NCBI GenBank assembly: GCA_011109175.1 | Contig: RDEW01000027.1 | Span: forward strand, 268,515-332,514 | Reading direction: 5' to 3' | DNA from: Dicyema japonicum | Lineage: Eukaryota; Dicyemida; Rhombozoa; Dicyemidae | DNA: 64,000 nucleotides | Shown here: positions 34,561-46,492 of the stretch, one piece after another | Numbering within the stretch: position 1 is the first letter of the stretch | Layout of the letters: each line of letters starts with the position of its first letter | The notes under the pieces: generated by a model | The model's input: the letters and a program-made list of their open reading frames with translations, nothing else | Told to the model about the DNA's origin: nothing | Databases searched by the model: none | Made by a program: the position numbers and the translations under genes

Positions 34561-35380
34561 TTAGGAAGCTCTCACCCCATGGCTATTCCCTCTCACAATA
34601 TCGAGCGAAACTCGCTCGTATAGCCAGCGGCGTTCACGAAGATCGTCCAAACTCGCGGAAATCTGACCACCAAATCTATTCAGAAATTCTACTCCCGAGG
34701 GTCTTATGACACTGAAAGTCTCAACAGTGAGTGGAATAAATTGCATTCCATTTGGTAAGTCAGCATATTTTTTTTTAAACTTTGGCTTTTATACGGCCGA
34801 GCATGGTTTATAGGAACTCTGAAGTAGGTTGTTAGGAGCGAATGTGTCGGTGCAGCTGACGTCCCAGACAAGATGTTGTATTCAAAGCTGGTCTAACGAC
34901 TTCGTTCAAAGTCATGTGTCTAAGAGATTTTCCAGTACTCTTCATGCAAGAGAGTGGGTGCAAAAGCAATCAATCTGGTCCCCACATCTGCATGGATGCG
35001 GCACACAGACTTTCAATCCGAGTTGTAATGAGATCCTTATACGAACGCATTTATCTAGAAAAATACCAAAACTCCACTTGGAATGGCGTTGAGCCATGCT
35101 CCATTTTGGGAAGACACCTCCGACAACAAGCAAGTACAGCGGTGTTGGTTAGATGACATCAGTAGATCTTCCAATGACTTTAAACATACGTCATCGTCCA
35201 GACCCCACTGAGAGTTCAATGAAGGCGGGAAAAACAGATAAGTACGGCTCCAGCCATCACATGCATGATCGACGTCCTGGTCAGTAGAGAATTCGGGGAA
35301 GGAGTGCAGAATCTTTTTGACAAGAGTATCACATATCATTAGTGACTAGAGATATGCAATATTTATAGGCTGCGAATTTC
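34561..35380 (-). mobile_element. Family A non-LTR retrotransposon fragment
   Basis: In minus-strand order: SSQNGAWLNAIPSGV (HSGxWLxAxP block), a frame change, CVRIRISLQLGLKVCVPHPC, CRCGDQIDC, HLVWDVSCTDTFAPNNLLQS, FIPLTVETFSVIRPSGVEF, then LRERRWLYERVSLDIVRGN and SHGVRAS near 34561. Frames differ between blocks. It is long enough to show the whole C-terminal domain order. Confidence 0.75.
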
Positions 35381-36297
35381 AAGTCCGCCGAATCTGACAA
35401 GTATTGTGGCTTGCTACCATGATCACCTCAAACCAATATTGAAGATACGCTCCGTTGTTGAACGGAAGATCCCGTCAATGTGTGTGAGTTGATCATATTG
35501 GATGAAATAAGAGTCAGTCCTCAGGAAATATGCAAGCCTCTGTATGTTAAGGCTGTTTTTTAGGAGGAATAATGACGGATATAGATCAGTAAGCATAAGC
35601 AATCCAAAGCTCCTTCAAGTAGTTGCCATTGCACATACATTGATTGGGGATCCTAGGAATATAAAGTCTTCGTCAGGGGTAAAAAAACTCACTGGCAGTA
35701 AAGATGACAACTTCCTATAACTAATCACTAGAAAGTCCGCATTTGGATATTTTATCATCTATCATAATTAATTCAAAGCAGCTTCTAGCAGGGTTGAAAT
35801 CAACATATTCAAATCGTGGAAGGCAGTATCTGGGGTCATCTGAGAACTGCCATAAGTTGAAAGGAAAGCGGGAAAGTTTGGTGATTCTTTCGATCGCAGG
35901 GAAAGAATAACAGGAGTCCAAGGAATCTATATGTTGCGCTTCAAAAGACAAAAGGATTAGGTAGTCTCTGAAAAGTAAAGATGATGGCAGATTATAAAAC
36001 TGGATCATCATTTCGAAGATTTTAGGGAGGCAATCTGTATACTCTGGGAGTTTATCTTCTTCAATTAGTTCAGTAGGAAGGTCACCAAGATTTTTTTCGT
36101 AATTGAGAAAACAGGCATGCAATACTCGTATCCCACAAGTCCACCGCTCCGTGACTCTGAAAGCCTTCTTTTTAACGTCCTCGATTTTTTAGTATTCGTC
36201 CATGATAATGAAGATCCCCAAGAAGCACACGCGTACGAGAAGCATGGTTCGATGTATTGCTTGTAAATGTTCATCAAGACCGGGTGGGTACCTGTCT
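35381..36297 (-). mobile_element. Family B retrotransposon, RT C-terminal part
   Basis: YKQYIEPCFSYACASWGSSL, KKSRTLKRRLSESRSGGLVG and YEYCMPVFSITKK lie at 36065-36277. After a frameshift come LGDLPTELIEEDKLPEYTDC and a 130-residue frame ending KISKCGLSSD at 35721. The first part matches the family B copy at 32500-32790. The later frame is intact, and I cannot say whether it belongs to the element. Confidence 0.65.
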
Positions 36298-36395
36298 TAT
36301 TATTATTACCCCCAGGATCACTGGGTCAAAGAGAAATAAATAAAAGTTCTCATCTAACTAAGTGATCCCAGACCGACAAAGGTGAAGACGAGTCC
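36298..36395 (-). repeat. Family B 3' terminus with (TAA)n tail
   Basis: TTATTATTATTACCCCCAGG, ATCACTGGGTCAAAGAGA and AACTAAGTGATCCCAGACCG are the reverse complement of the 3' end seen at 16255-16335 and 62563-62638. It terminates the minus-strand element whose RT is at 36660-37080 and abuts another copy's C-terminal region, so two copies lie head to tail. Confidence 0.8.
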
Positions 36396-37080
36396 GGCGG
36401 GGTCGAGAATCCTGAACAACTCTTCTCATTGGACATGGCATCGGCTCAAAATTTCTGTATTATTGTAGATAATTCAATTGTATTTGGAATAGAGGGCAGA
36501 TCGGTAGAACTTGATCCTCTTCTCGTACTTCAGAACAATGTTTGCCACGTGTGGTGACAAACATAAGTGAGCATCCAGTGTCACACTCAGGATTTTCTGA
36601 CATTTACTGAAGGGGGATTCCAACGTTGTCCAATTTTAACTTGACAGTCATCTTCTCCAACCTTTTGTCAGAATTAAACATAGTCGTGACCGTTCTATTA
36701 CCCAGGCGTTGAGTCGGTCCAGGTTAATTTGTAATCTTTTTGTAGCATTTTGGATATCCCGATCACGCGAGGCGAAAACAATGTCATCCGCATATGAGAG
36801 TACAACATTGTTATTGAATTCCGATGTCGAAATGTCAGCCAGGTATAAATTGAATAAGTCGGGGGATAAAGGAGATCCTTGGGGGACCCCGTTTGGGAGA
36901 AGACGCGAGACTGACTTAAGTCCTCCGAGGCATACACCTCCCTCCTTCCACTTAAGAAATTTGTTATCGAGAGTGTAAGCTTCCCAAAGATCTCCGACTG
37001 GAAAATTTTCTTTGATAATATTTTTCTCGAAATAGAATCAAAAGCCTTGTTATGACAAAAAATCACAAATACCAACCTAA
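36396..37080 (-). mobile_element. Family B RT fragment with YxDD region
   Basis: The minus strand gives NKAFDSISRKILSKKIFQSE, LSGRREVYASE, a broken GVPQGS...FNLYLADISTS and then LSYADDIVFASRDRDIQ-type residues in the antisense of 36709-36978, ending at the tail 36298-36395. 5'-truncated just after the motif with AFDS. Confidence 0.75.
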
Positions 37081-37856
37081 CAATTAAAAAAAACGGAAAT
37101 ATTTATTAACTTTTTTTAATTCAACGCGTTCATTTTTAAAACAATCAAAATCCTTAACTAAGCGACGAGGATCGAGTGATCGTTTGCTTTGATCACTGCC
37201 ACTTCGAGTCTCTATTTAAACCAAACTCCTTCTCTGGGTTCTCTCCTCTTTGAAGCGATCTTTCGTGATCTTAGAAAAAGACATGTTAAACAATAGAAAC
37301 AATTCAACCACCAGCTGCCAAGAGACACTTAGCATCTACCAATTTGGTGGTGATTATCCTCTTCTCTGTTCAATCCACCTGTATCAGGTTACTCTCAGTA
37401 CCGGGATGGTATGAAAAGGGATCACTTACTATCCTCCACTCCATTAAGAGACTTTCACAACTGCAAGGACTATAGCTTTCTTTCATTTCCGTTGATTCTG
37501 GATAGACTTATGTGTGATATTAGAAGTCCCTCACTTCTGTATTGTGGGGGATATATATCTAATTAGTTGCTAACTATGAACTTTTCTGCATTCTGATAAC
37601 GAGATATTAGATAAATTGACAGAGTATAGGAGATAGATTCGGATGAGGAGAGGCTGAGTAAGAATAACCAAAGAGAGCAATTAAGATGAAGAGTCACAGT
37701 ACTACATACCAAAGGTAAATAAATTATCAAAAAGGCATAAATATCATAAATAAAACTCAGAACATCAATAACACGTGGTTAATATAGCCTAAAAACAACA
37801 AACTTCAAAAAACACAGAAATCAGTTAAAACAAATAATCAGAATGAAAATTAATGA
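37081..37856. other. Intergenic, no gene recognised
   Basis: Includes GACGAGGATCGAGTGATCG and a TTTGCTTTGATCACTGCCA stretch, probably repeat-derived. No coding frame or RNA recognised. Confidence 0.4.
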
Positions 37857-38350
37857 CTACATTTCTAAGCGTTTGAAAAACCAGCGATGTTCGCCTTTTC
37901 GATAACTAAAACTTAAGCACTACGTCTTACTGAGCTTCCAACGACTTCCTCGCCGCCTGTCTCATCTCCTTCCTCCCATCAGCATCCTTGTACCTGTTCA
38001 GGTTAATCTCTTGTGCAGAAAACGAAGGCTTGACACAGTATCTGGGATAATTACAAGAATCTACCTTGTAGCGAGCACGTGGTTGATGTTTGTTAGTTTA
38101 ACAAATGGCTTGATTTGTGTCCTCTTCATGATCTTTTTAGTGGACATTGCAGAGAGGACTCTACGAGGGTTCTTGGCAAGTCCAACCACCAGGCATTGGG
38201 ATACTTACGAGTCTTAGATTCACTGTATGTCTTGACATATTTATGCTAGATTACCTGAATTATTATCCCTTTCTTTCCCGCATATTTCCCAGAAAGCATT
38301 AGGACTACTCTCCCATAAGAGATTACATCTGATCCCGAAGCTTGAGACAT
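37857..38350 (-). CDS. RPL27: 60S ribosomal protein L27 (eL27), one-base frame break
   Basis: eL27 belongs to the large ribosomal subunit. Introns 38231-38254, 38042-38064 and 37906-37930 (23-25 nt) leave 422 nt, one short of 141 codons. The product has SYGRVVLMLSGKYAGKKGI (N-terminal KOW domain), then LVVGLAKNPRRVLSAMSTKK, IKPFVKLTNINHVLATRY, DADGRKEMRQAARKSLEAHY and ends RKGEHRWFFKRLEM, matching the WFFQKLRF end of animal L27. The frame breaks at about 38189-38194, where AATGCCTGG should read AATGCCCTGG to join KYPNA to LVVGL. One missing C explains it. The spliced protein would be 140 aa (human 136). The N-terminal extension MSQASGSDV is unusual. Probably a working gene with an assembly indel, since a broken single-copy ribosomal gene is unlikely. 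Confidence 0.92.
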
Positions 38351-39529
38351 GTAACGACAAACACGTGTTGTATTCAAATATTTTTATGTTAATTTTAATT
38401 TTTATTTAAAATAATAAATAAAATTAAGTTAATTTTTACTAAAATATTTTTTCATATCATTATTAATACATATCTCATTTTTTGACTGGAAAGTATACGA
38501 TTATTTAAAAACGTTAGTTATTATGAGTTTACAATTTTGAGTCATTGAGAGCCCTAGTTAATAATCGAAGTGTGTGGAAGAGGTTGACATTCAAAATTGT
38601 TTCTTTCGCTGCACATGAGGGGATATTAGTATATGACTCTCGTGAAAGTGTTTAATGATAATTTATGATTTTAAGATTGGAATAATTCTTATCTGAGTTC
38701 AATTACCTCCTAAGACTACCTCAAACAAGTTAAAGTTGAAAACGTGAAAGACAACAGAAAGTCACAGGAGAACTTTTAATTCTTTACGACTCCCAACTGT
38801 AGATTAATTTACTGCTGTGAGTTGTCTCCAATTGCCCAAGAATTATGGGGATAAGCTAGCTTTAAAAAAAGCAACGAGTACTTAAATCCGATCAGTTATC
38901 TGAAGAAAACTCTGGTGGGTATTGTGGTTGATTCAAATATGGAGTTCATCTGTGTTTTATAGTCAGTTTGTGGAGTTGCTATGTGGTTATAGTGAAGGCA
39001 TCTCTTTGATGGGAAAAATGGAGGACTAAGATTAGTCTAACCATCCAGGTGCCAAAATACAGTATAAATTTCGCGTACGGTGGACACTATGATTACTCAT
39101 TGGGGTCTTTGAGTCATGCCATGAGTGCATCCCCAATCTTGTTAATAAGTTTCAATTTGGCTCACTTCAAAGAAGTGGAATGCTGATTTTCAAGTTGGTC
39201 GCACCTTTTCATTGAGGTAACAGTTATTCCATACTCGAGGCTGATGAGATAAAATAACAACTCCCTCTATGGACCTCTAAGGACCAGTTAGCAGCGTTCT
39301 CGAAGGTTACCAGAGAGAACTAAGATCAGACTTCTAGGTAAAGGAAAACGAAATTAAAGTTTTGCTGATAAAGTTACTTAAAAGGCAAATAAATCTACTT
39401 GAGACATTGATGAACAGTCGAGGTCATAGTGTCTTCAAGTCAGGGACGATACCACCTCAACCAAAAGGTTGAACCCCCATGTGCATAATAAAAATCAACT
39501 TGTGTAGGTAGTTTCTTTTTTTGTACCTC
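38351..39529. other. Intergenic, no gene recognised
   Basis: AT-rich around 38380-38470. 38620-38760 has GTGAAAG(A)CA repeats shared with 41620-41700 (GTGAAAGACA, CAGAAAGT), an undefined dispersed repeat. No conserved frame. Confidence 0.4.
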
Positions 39530-39725
39530 ACGGAGACAGCCAATCACCCACTATTGGCCTCAGCGAGAGCCGAAATCCTTAAGAAAAAATATCGGGGGAC
39601 ATTTCTTCTTCAAGCTCATCGCAGCTGAAACGTCGAAATTCTACGACCAAAATCCCTTTCCGTTCTACGTCCCAGGATCGTTAATAACATAAAGGAGGAG
39701 GGACAGCCGATAAGAGAGATGGCTG
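39530..39725 (+). mobile_element. Family A remnant
   Basis: SARAEILKKKYRGTF, then in another frame LIAAETSKFYDQNPF, follow the AExxKKxKY...VET pattern of family A. Short and broken. Confidence 0.5.
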
Positions 39726-40828
39726 ATTGAATTCCATACAAATTTTAAGAGAAAATGCGATCTCAATCACGAGAGCTGCTTACTAGTTTATAATACTTTG
39801 TAAGTCTGATAAATCGTATCAACTTGAAGATACAAAGCATTAACGTCAAATGTACTCTAATATAGTTCTTTCAACTAAATTCAATTGTCTTTAGAGTTTT
39901 ATCCAAATTCGATATTATTATACTTACAAAGTTCACCAATATTAAAAATGAATGGTGGATGAAACTAAAAACTTGGATCATTTTGTTTCGTTCACTTTTT
40001 GAGAAATTCCATAATCGCTTGACAGTCACGTCTTTGATGTTGCTTGAAGTTATGCAAACGATAAATCGATCCTTCCGTCAGAATCTGCGACGTTTTTTTG
40101 ATGTCTCGCCACAAGCAATGATCGGAAATAATATACAAGTTAACTTGATTCAACTTCCAAAGAAAGACCAATTTAATAATGTAAAGCACGTGTTGCCAAC
40201 AAAACGAGACTTCTTAAATTAGTGTCTATTTAACCGAGAAGACGTTAACGACCAACAAACGGAATATATCACGTATTCTTAGATAATCGATGGAAGGACT
40301 GAAACCTAACAACTCAAAAACCACACTCAGCCACGTTTAACTGAAAAAACAAGATCAGTTTTAATTAAACCTTCAAATACCAATTCTTTAATTATTAGGC
40401 CAACAACAAAGGAGTCTCATATTTTAATCTGATGCTATTTGTTTCTCAAATAGGATTCGAACTCGTCAAGTCGCCGTTATTGCTTATTATTTACCCTCGG
40501 TCCTTTCAAGTGAAAAAAAACGGTAGCTACCTAAACCAGACGCTCCCAGATAACTATCAGGCGTATATGACGTGGCGCACGTACTAGGACAAGAAGGCAG
40601 AAAGTGACTTAGTCGATCGTCCTAATTTGTCCAAATAGTCTTGTAAATCCATATAGTGACAGTGGTGGAGGCGTGCCAAGTGGAAATAAACTCCCGGGGA
40701 TATAACGCGTATTCTAAGTTGGTTACTTCGTCATGTAGATAAGGGCACCAATTCCTGAATAACTTTATTAAATAAAAAAGTAATAAAAAAGGTAGTTTAT
40801 ACGAAACAACATAAGAAGTCACAACTAA
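39726..40828. other. Intergenic; one unassigned minus-strand frame
   Basis: At 39992-40189 the minus strand holds DHCLWRDIKKTSQILTEGSI and RRDCQAIMEFLKK ending in a stop. It looks coding but has no recognised family and no confident upstream exon. The rest has no gene. Confidence 0.3.
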
Positions 40829-41207
40829 TTAAAAAGATCCCCCAGTCTGCTTCTGGAAGACGTCAATGGAGTCGTTTTCCTCGAGATTAAGCTAATAATG
40901 AGTAAAATACTATCCAACGTCATCAGGAGTCATATCTTCCATAATAGTGTCTCCCTCAAAAATAAATCGGAGTTCCTTAGAATCGTGTCCCTAAAATTAT
41001 GGCCATAGAGTAACAGATCTGTTGCAGTAGGCCGACATAAGTTTTCTGAAAGGCGTATTTCGTTTGATTTTAAAACACACGACAGATCCATTCTGGTCAC
41101 ACACTTTAAGACTAATATGATCGCTAGAAGAGTTCTTAAGTGTATAAAACAGTTCCAGATACCTCTTCTTGTTGAACAACAACGTCACCACTTACATTAC
41201 CTTCCAT
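40829..41207 (-). CDS. SUMO: SUMO, small ubiquitin-like modifier
   Basis: SUMO is conjugated to lysines of mostly nuclear proteins through its C-terminal Gly-Gly. Introns 41135-41162, 40991-41014 and 40892-40918 (24-28 nt) splice to exactly 100 codons. After an acidic, flexible N-terminus ([15 protein letters not shown]) comes the fold: [52 protein letters not shown] and [12 protein letters not shown]. All diagnostic blocks are there (LKV...FKIK, KLxxAYCxR, RFxFxGxxI, TPxxL, DxIDVxxxQTGG). Only Ser-Phe follows the GG, so a SUMO protease must trim it. The N-terminus lacks an obvious VKxE self-sumoylation site. At 99 aa it is close to human SUMO1 (101). Confidence 0.95.
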
Positions 41208-41829
41208 AACGCGACAAAATTAATTTTTACAATTTAAATAAATAAATCAATTTTAATAATAATATTTATTACTGATTTCACGTTTATAAATTAAAATCTT
41301 TCTAAATAAAAGGAAATCAATATTAATACTTAAATTGGATTTCATATTGACGTGAGTCAACATGGCTTTCAGCACTCAGCCAGGTATATAACAACGTGAT
41401 AGGTCACAAGACCGGTTCTGATGACCAAGTCAGCAAAATATACAACCAAATTGACTAATAATATGCTGGTATAAAGACTAAATCATTGTAACTAATGTTC
41501 GTTCATATGGTGGATCGATAATTGACAATGACCGCCGTTATAGAATAACTATTAAGGAAATAATCAAGAAGGTCGTTAACCGGGAGTCAAAAAGAAGGCC
41601 CATAGATCGGATCAAACACATAGCGTGAAAGACAGCAGAAAGTTTCACGTAGCTATATGGCTACTTTAGACCTCCAATAACTCTCAAAGGATGGGCATTT
41701 GTTCGACTTCTGACAGGTTATTGACATTCAAACTCAGATCCTACATGCATCCGAAGCCTCCTCTTTCAGAATGTCAAGTCGGCATCACCACTTTGATAAT
41801 GAGTCATTGATTAACATAATAATAATACT
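41208..41829. other. Intergenic, no gene recognised
   Basis: AT-rich at 41220-41340. 41600-41760 shares short blocks with 38740-38790 and 12600-12680 (GAAAGT...CACG, AAAGGATGG). No coding frame. Confidence 0.4.
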
Positions 41830-42085
41830 GTACTTCAAGAGCCATATTAGCTTTAGCTCTTCCCAGACAGGACACACACTTTATTTTATAAAAAATAGCT
41901 ATCAAACTAATCAACGAGGCAGAACCAAGGAATGCTCTTCACTTTTTTGTTTGATGTAAATCCTTCTGTAGACGATCTGGTTTCATTAATGACGGCGTCA
42001 CTCGTCAAGCCAAAGCATCGTAGATGTGTGGAACCTTCAGCCGGAATGTACAGCAGCGAGATTGAACTGGGGGCATCAAACCTTT
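41830..42085 (-). repeat. SINE-1 copy with part of the head
   Basis: Reverse complement: CAGGACACACACTTTATTTT, CAGAACCAAGGAATGCTCTT, GACGGCGTCACTCGTCAAGC, AAAGCATCGTAGATGTGTGG, AACCTTCAGCCGGAATGTAC and a decayed B-box region near 42060-42085. It extends the 25425-25635 copy toward the head. Confidence 0.8.
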
Positions 42086-42389
42086 TGCCCGGAACTCGTT
42101 GTTACCGTTACACCCTTACTAACATAAAGATTGGTAAGATATCTTAAAAATCATCCGTTGTTTAGGAATGGAGACGAGAAGCTGTCTCCTCAAAGAGATA
42201 AAGACATTGAGTGTACTGGAGTTATTTGAAAGTGCACTTAAAGTACATCACAGTTCTACCTTGGAAGAGCTAAGTCCCTATTTGGGAATAAAATTACCAA
42301 TAAACTAAATGAATGGATTGCGGATATTTGCGTTATGTAAATGATTGAACCTTTTTCAATTATTTACCCCCAGTCGCTTCAATAGAAGG

Positions 42390-42480
42390 AAACCAACAGT
42401 GGGATTCGAACCCACGCATCCGAAGATAACATCAAAGAGATAAAGACACTAAGTGTACTAGGGAAATCCTATGTACACGA
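42390..42480 (-). repeat. tRNA-like SINE head (Leu/Ser-type)
   Basis: The minus strand reads ACACTTAGTGTCTTTATCTC, then ATCTTCGGATGCGTGGGTTC and GAATCCCACTGTTGG: a T arm and a class-II tRNA-like variable arm. It shares TTAGTGTCTT with the SINE-1 head at 10888. No matching 5' acceptor is present, so it is a tRNA-derived repeat head, not a working tRNA gene. Confidence 0.55.
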
Positions 42481-42507
42481 AAGTTACACGTTAGCCGTGA
42501 CACCTAC

Positions 42508-42885
42508 ATGTTCATCTTCAAGGGAGTTATTCTCCCTAGCCTACTTTATGGGTGCGAGGAGTGGTTCTTCTCTCCGAAGAGGGAGAAGATCTCATCCCTC
42601 CTAGAGAAGACTAAGAGAGCTGCAATTAAGGTCTCCTTAAGCAAGAAACTGAATGACTGTCTAAACGAGGACGAAAACAAGCTGTTAGAACCGATTAGCA
42701 GGATTATGGAGGATCGGATCAATGGTTCAAAGATCCAGGACACATATATAAAACTGGGAGTTCTGAAAAAATTAAAAAGGAGGAAGGATTCAGGTGTTGA
42801 GTCCGAGCCTTATGGTAGGACTCAGATGTAATACCATCCAGAAAACTCCTTAACTTTTTTGTTAACCAATCGTTATTATTATTAA
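42508..42885 (+). mobile_element. Non-LTR retrotransposon, RT C-terminal piece with TTA-rich tail
   Basis: MFIFKGVILPSLLYGCEEWF, then KISSLLEKTKRAAIKVSLSK, is the region after the RT palm (xxLIPxLLYGCExW). The frame ends at 42831 and is followed by GTTATTATTATTAATAG. The frame is intact over 107 codons, so the insertion may be fairly recent. Confidence 0.7.
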
Positions 42886-43422
42886 TAGAAGGAAATAGAT
42901 GGCTGACAAAAAAGTAACTATCAGAAATCAGTCAGGTATATGTGGCGTCTTTCCTTATCTTATCTCACCTTTCAAATATCGAATTTCACCCCCAAAACTC
43001 ATTCTCCATTCGTTCTTGTACTATCTGTTTCCTGAAACAACTGCAAAAACAAGATAGTCGAGAAACCTATCAGAAATATCATTGACTGTTGTAACGATGA
43101 TATGCATAAATTCACATTAGTATAATTTTACCCATCGGTGTTAGAAATAATCAAGCTAAGTAAGCGGTTCCATATTCCTATTCCATATCGTATTCCGTAT
43201 TCCTACCTCTCAAGTCGTAAGATGTTCTCGCTATCTAAGTTTTCTTTTGACGTACATCAGCATCAAATATTCCAGAAAGTGTGACTTGTGGAACTTCTAA
43301 AACGTGGCCCACGCTCAACGAAGTATTCCTCCATCGTAATTTATTTGTATTTATTTAAAACCAAGAATCACCGACAAATTAAAGGGAATGATAGGTGATC
43401 TGGACCTCCTTAAGCTCGTGTC

Positions 43423-43700
43423 TCATTCTTTCTCGGTGTTCTTCCCGAAAACCGACGCATTTACTGTATGTATGAGACACTTTTCGGAATTTTGGAGATG
43501 GCAATCGGCTCCCGTTCTCCTAAAAAGTTCTTCGAACGGAGTTGGCATTAGTGGTGAGGATAATCTTTTAGGGACCCATTGACTGTTGCTTGAAAATTTT
43601 TTTTCAGGTTCACATTGGACAGGTTTGTCCCCATACCGCACAGCCATAGCTGATTGTCGGTTGTATGTATTGGTTACAGAGGGCCAAAGCTTGTAGGCGC
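43423..43700 (-). mobile_element. Probable RT C-terminal remnant
   Basis: The minus strand contains NQYIQPTISYGCAVWGQT, like the QxIEPxxSYxxAxWG block of non-LTR RTs, and a second open frame of 74 codons in another phase. Too short to assign to a family. Confidence 0.45.
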
Positions 43701-43839
43701 AATCTTCTGTAAGAAAATAATAATTCAGAAAATTTAAAATCTAAATATGTAATTTAAAATAAGTTTTGCTTAAAAAATGTTTAAAAAATTACAAAAAAAT
43801 ATAGAAAATTTAAAATAAAATAATTGAGTGGGCATTTCA

Positions 43840-46492
43840 ATGAAAAATAATAAGGACTACAAAGAAGCCAATGACCTCGTTGATTTGGCCATTAAATATG
43901 ACCACAAACAATGTTACGGTGATGCTTACAAGCACTACATTGTACAATCTTCCTAAATACTACATTAGGCTGCGATCGATAAACTTATGACGATCAACAA
44001 GCAGCAGAACTCTCCACAAATCAAAGTGGAGGTAAAAAAGCTCATAGAAATGGCAGAGAAGATCAAACCAGCGGGTAAATCTTTTAGTTTACCTTAGTTG
44101 CTAAGAAATCACTCGAGGTTACCCCAAATGACTTATTTTAGACTGTGACGCTAATAAAACTAAAAATAGAAAAAATTAACCAAATGATTGACCTCATGGA
44201 CTTCAACAATGCCGAAGAGATTCTTCAAAGCGCACTGAAAATAATGGAATCCGACAATGCCGGTCTCAAGTTGACAATGTCCAAGGAAAATGACTCCCTG
44301 GTTGACCAGCTGATGACTCTGAACAAAAAGTGGAGTTTTTAAATATCTCAGAATTGCCACAGAAAAGGAATATTTCGAAAGTGTCAGTCCTGGGATTAAA
44401 TCTGGAGATTCCTACACCCCACATGAACTCTTTGTGTTAAAGTAAGGGATCAGTGACGGGCAGGTCGACTTCTTCCATCAACAAGATCGACTATGTGCCA
44501 TTTCTTAACATAGATTACAGAGAGGACTTTTCCGGGGCAGAATTATTTCAGTAACACAGAGATGTCATTTATAGTGACAAAAACGGAGACTTGAAGCTCT
44601 CAAGACATCAAATAAATCTGTTCACAACTTGGAAAAGGCCTTTCCAGCTAGTAAAGAGTCCCCAGTTGATGAGTTCTGCCAATTACGAGCATATTCGACA
44701 GGTAGTTCTTTAATTTACCTGAGAGTGTGGTCTCTGACTGTTCTTTCGTGTCCTCGTTGATTGTAGCTTCACAATATCAAAGAAAATTTCGACGTCCTCT
44801 GATTTCAAGGTAGTCTTTGATCTTTAGGGCAGTATTCTGTTCCCCAAGTCGAAAGGTCAACCTGTGTACAACCAGGGCGGGAAATTCATGGTAAAGCTTC
44901 ATATTAACGGAGTTTGGAGAAAGGTTGGTCACTTTGTCTCAATGTAGGTTATAGTCGATGATCGACTTCCTGTAATGAACGGAGATAAGCTTCTCTGCGC
45001 TTATACTGGCCATGATTTTTGGGTCCCTATCCTGGAGAAGGCTTACATGAAGGTTATGGGCGGATATGACTTTCCGGGGTCCAACTCGGTGATATTATGA
45101 GGTGATTTGTTCTAGTCAATCGATTTGCATGCTCTGACAGGGTGGATCCCTGAAAGACTGAGCATCAGCAATGAAACGTTCGGAGATGTTCAGTTTCGAA
45201 GAATCTTAAAGCACCACAACGCGGGAAATTGCCTCATAACTGCCGCCTCCGTGAATCTGAAGGAAGAAGAATCCCTCGGAATCGTCTCACTCCATTCCTA
45301 CTCAGTCATCAGATTGGTGGAGATTGAGGTTTGGCTCGGTCCTCAGTTCAGTCTATGAATCTTCAAATGTTCAGGTTGAAGAATCCTTGGGACGAGAAAT
45401 GTTGGAGGGGAAGCTACAGTAAATATGACCGAACCACGTGGACCGAAAGACTCAAACGCGAGCTCAACTACAACCCAGACACGTGCAATGATGAAAAAAC
45501 TGGTTTTTACATTTTTAATCTTCAGGAGAGTTTTGGATTGATCTCATGTCTTTGAAGAGATTTTTTGATGTCCTCTACTTAAATTGGTCCCCGTCGATGT
45601 TCCCGTACAGTACATGTCTACATGAGTTTGTCAGTTCTATGATCAACCTAGCTTCTGGTCAATGAAGGAGAGCCCAAAGAAGGACAGGATTTCGATTGGA
45701 GCCAATCCTCAGTATCACTTAAGTTTTACCGCCAAAACGAAATCAGTTGTGTGGATTCTGCTTTCTCGGCATATCACGGAAATTGTATTATTTAATCTTT
45801 ACCAGAGGATGACTTTGCTAACAATAAGCGGTTTGTCACCATTGACGTCTATAGGACCCCACTTGGTCGTCGATTGTACTACACTAGTTAGTCTCCTCTT
45901 TGTTATCGATAGATGAGCCCATACCGTATATTCAAGGAAAACGAATAAACAGCCCCCACTATTGTGCCAACTAACGGTGGAGGCCGGATATCATTCATTT
46001 AATTTGGTGGTCTCAGAGTTTGAGAAATCATCCTCGATTTTCTTCACTTTGCGTGTTTATTCTTCTGTGAATTTTTCATTGCATAAAATTGACGACATTT
46101 ACACTTACAAGCAGACAGTAATTTGGTTTGTTATGGCAGATTGTCGGTGAATGGGGACCGGAGAACTCTGGGGGATGTCCAAAGTATCAGTCATATTCGT
46201 CTAATCCAAAATATAACGTTCATATTAACGGAAAGTCTAAAGTTGATGTGGTGATTGAACTACGCGCTCCTTTGTTTATTTTTGGTTTATTTTTAGTTCC
46301 TTGCCAGTTTCCATTCAATTTAAGTGTGATGAATTTGAAAGACTGCCTACTGTCTACCGACAAGGTTATTTCGTGGAAGACCTTGTTGGGATCTCTTCTG
46401 GTTCCTATAAACTTGTAGTATCGACGTATGAACCAAATAAGCATGGGACGTTTATTATAAATATTAAATCCACTGCATATTTTTACTACTGA
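43840..46492 (+). CDS. CAPN7: Calpain-7 (MIT-domain cysteine protease), one-base frame break
   Basis: Calpain-7 (PalB-like) is a cytosolic cysteine protease that binds ESCRT-III through MIT domains. Seventeen introns of 22-27 nt start at 43942, 44075, 44118, 44330, 44442, 44551, 44702, 44810, 44924, 45089, 45329, 45503, 45626, 45785, 45887, 46118 and 46276. The product of about 749 aa (human 813) begins with an MIT repeat (NDLVDLAIKYDHKQCYGDAY) and a second helical repeat. The CysPc core follows: VVSDCSFVSSL with catalytic Cys, YMKVMGGYDFPGSNS, IDLHALTGWIPERL, VSLHSYSVI with His, and LKNPWDEKCWRG with Asn. Two C2-like domains complete it (VWILLSRHIT; SGGCPKYQSYSSNPKYNVHI). The triad is complete. 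Spliced length is 3n-1: near 45970-45975 a missing base, probably a C, separates SPHYCAN from LTVEAGYHSFNLVVSEF. The stop TGA overlaps an AATAAA signal. Confidence 0.95.

Noticed and set aside
40997-41191. Short frame [20 protein letters not shown] as a start of SUMO
   Set aside because: The upstream half crosses the 41135-41162 intron in a non-coding way. Splicing from the ATG at 41207 gives an exact 100-codon SUMO.
42390-42480. A working tRNA-Leu or tRNA-Ser gene
   Set aside because: Only the variable arm and T arm fit. There is no matching 5' acceptor or D arm, and TTAGTGTCTT is shared with the SINE-1 head.
45922-45948. A 27-nt intron GTATATTC...AAACAG in calpain-7
   Set aside because: It fits GT...AG and length, but would delete the conserved PYIQGKRINSPHY segment and does not cure the frame break.
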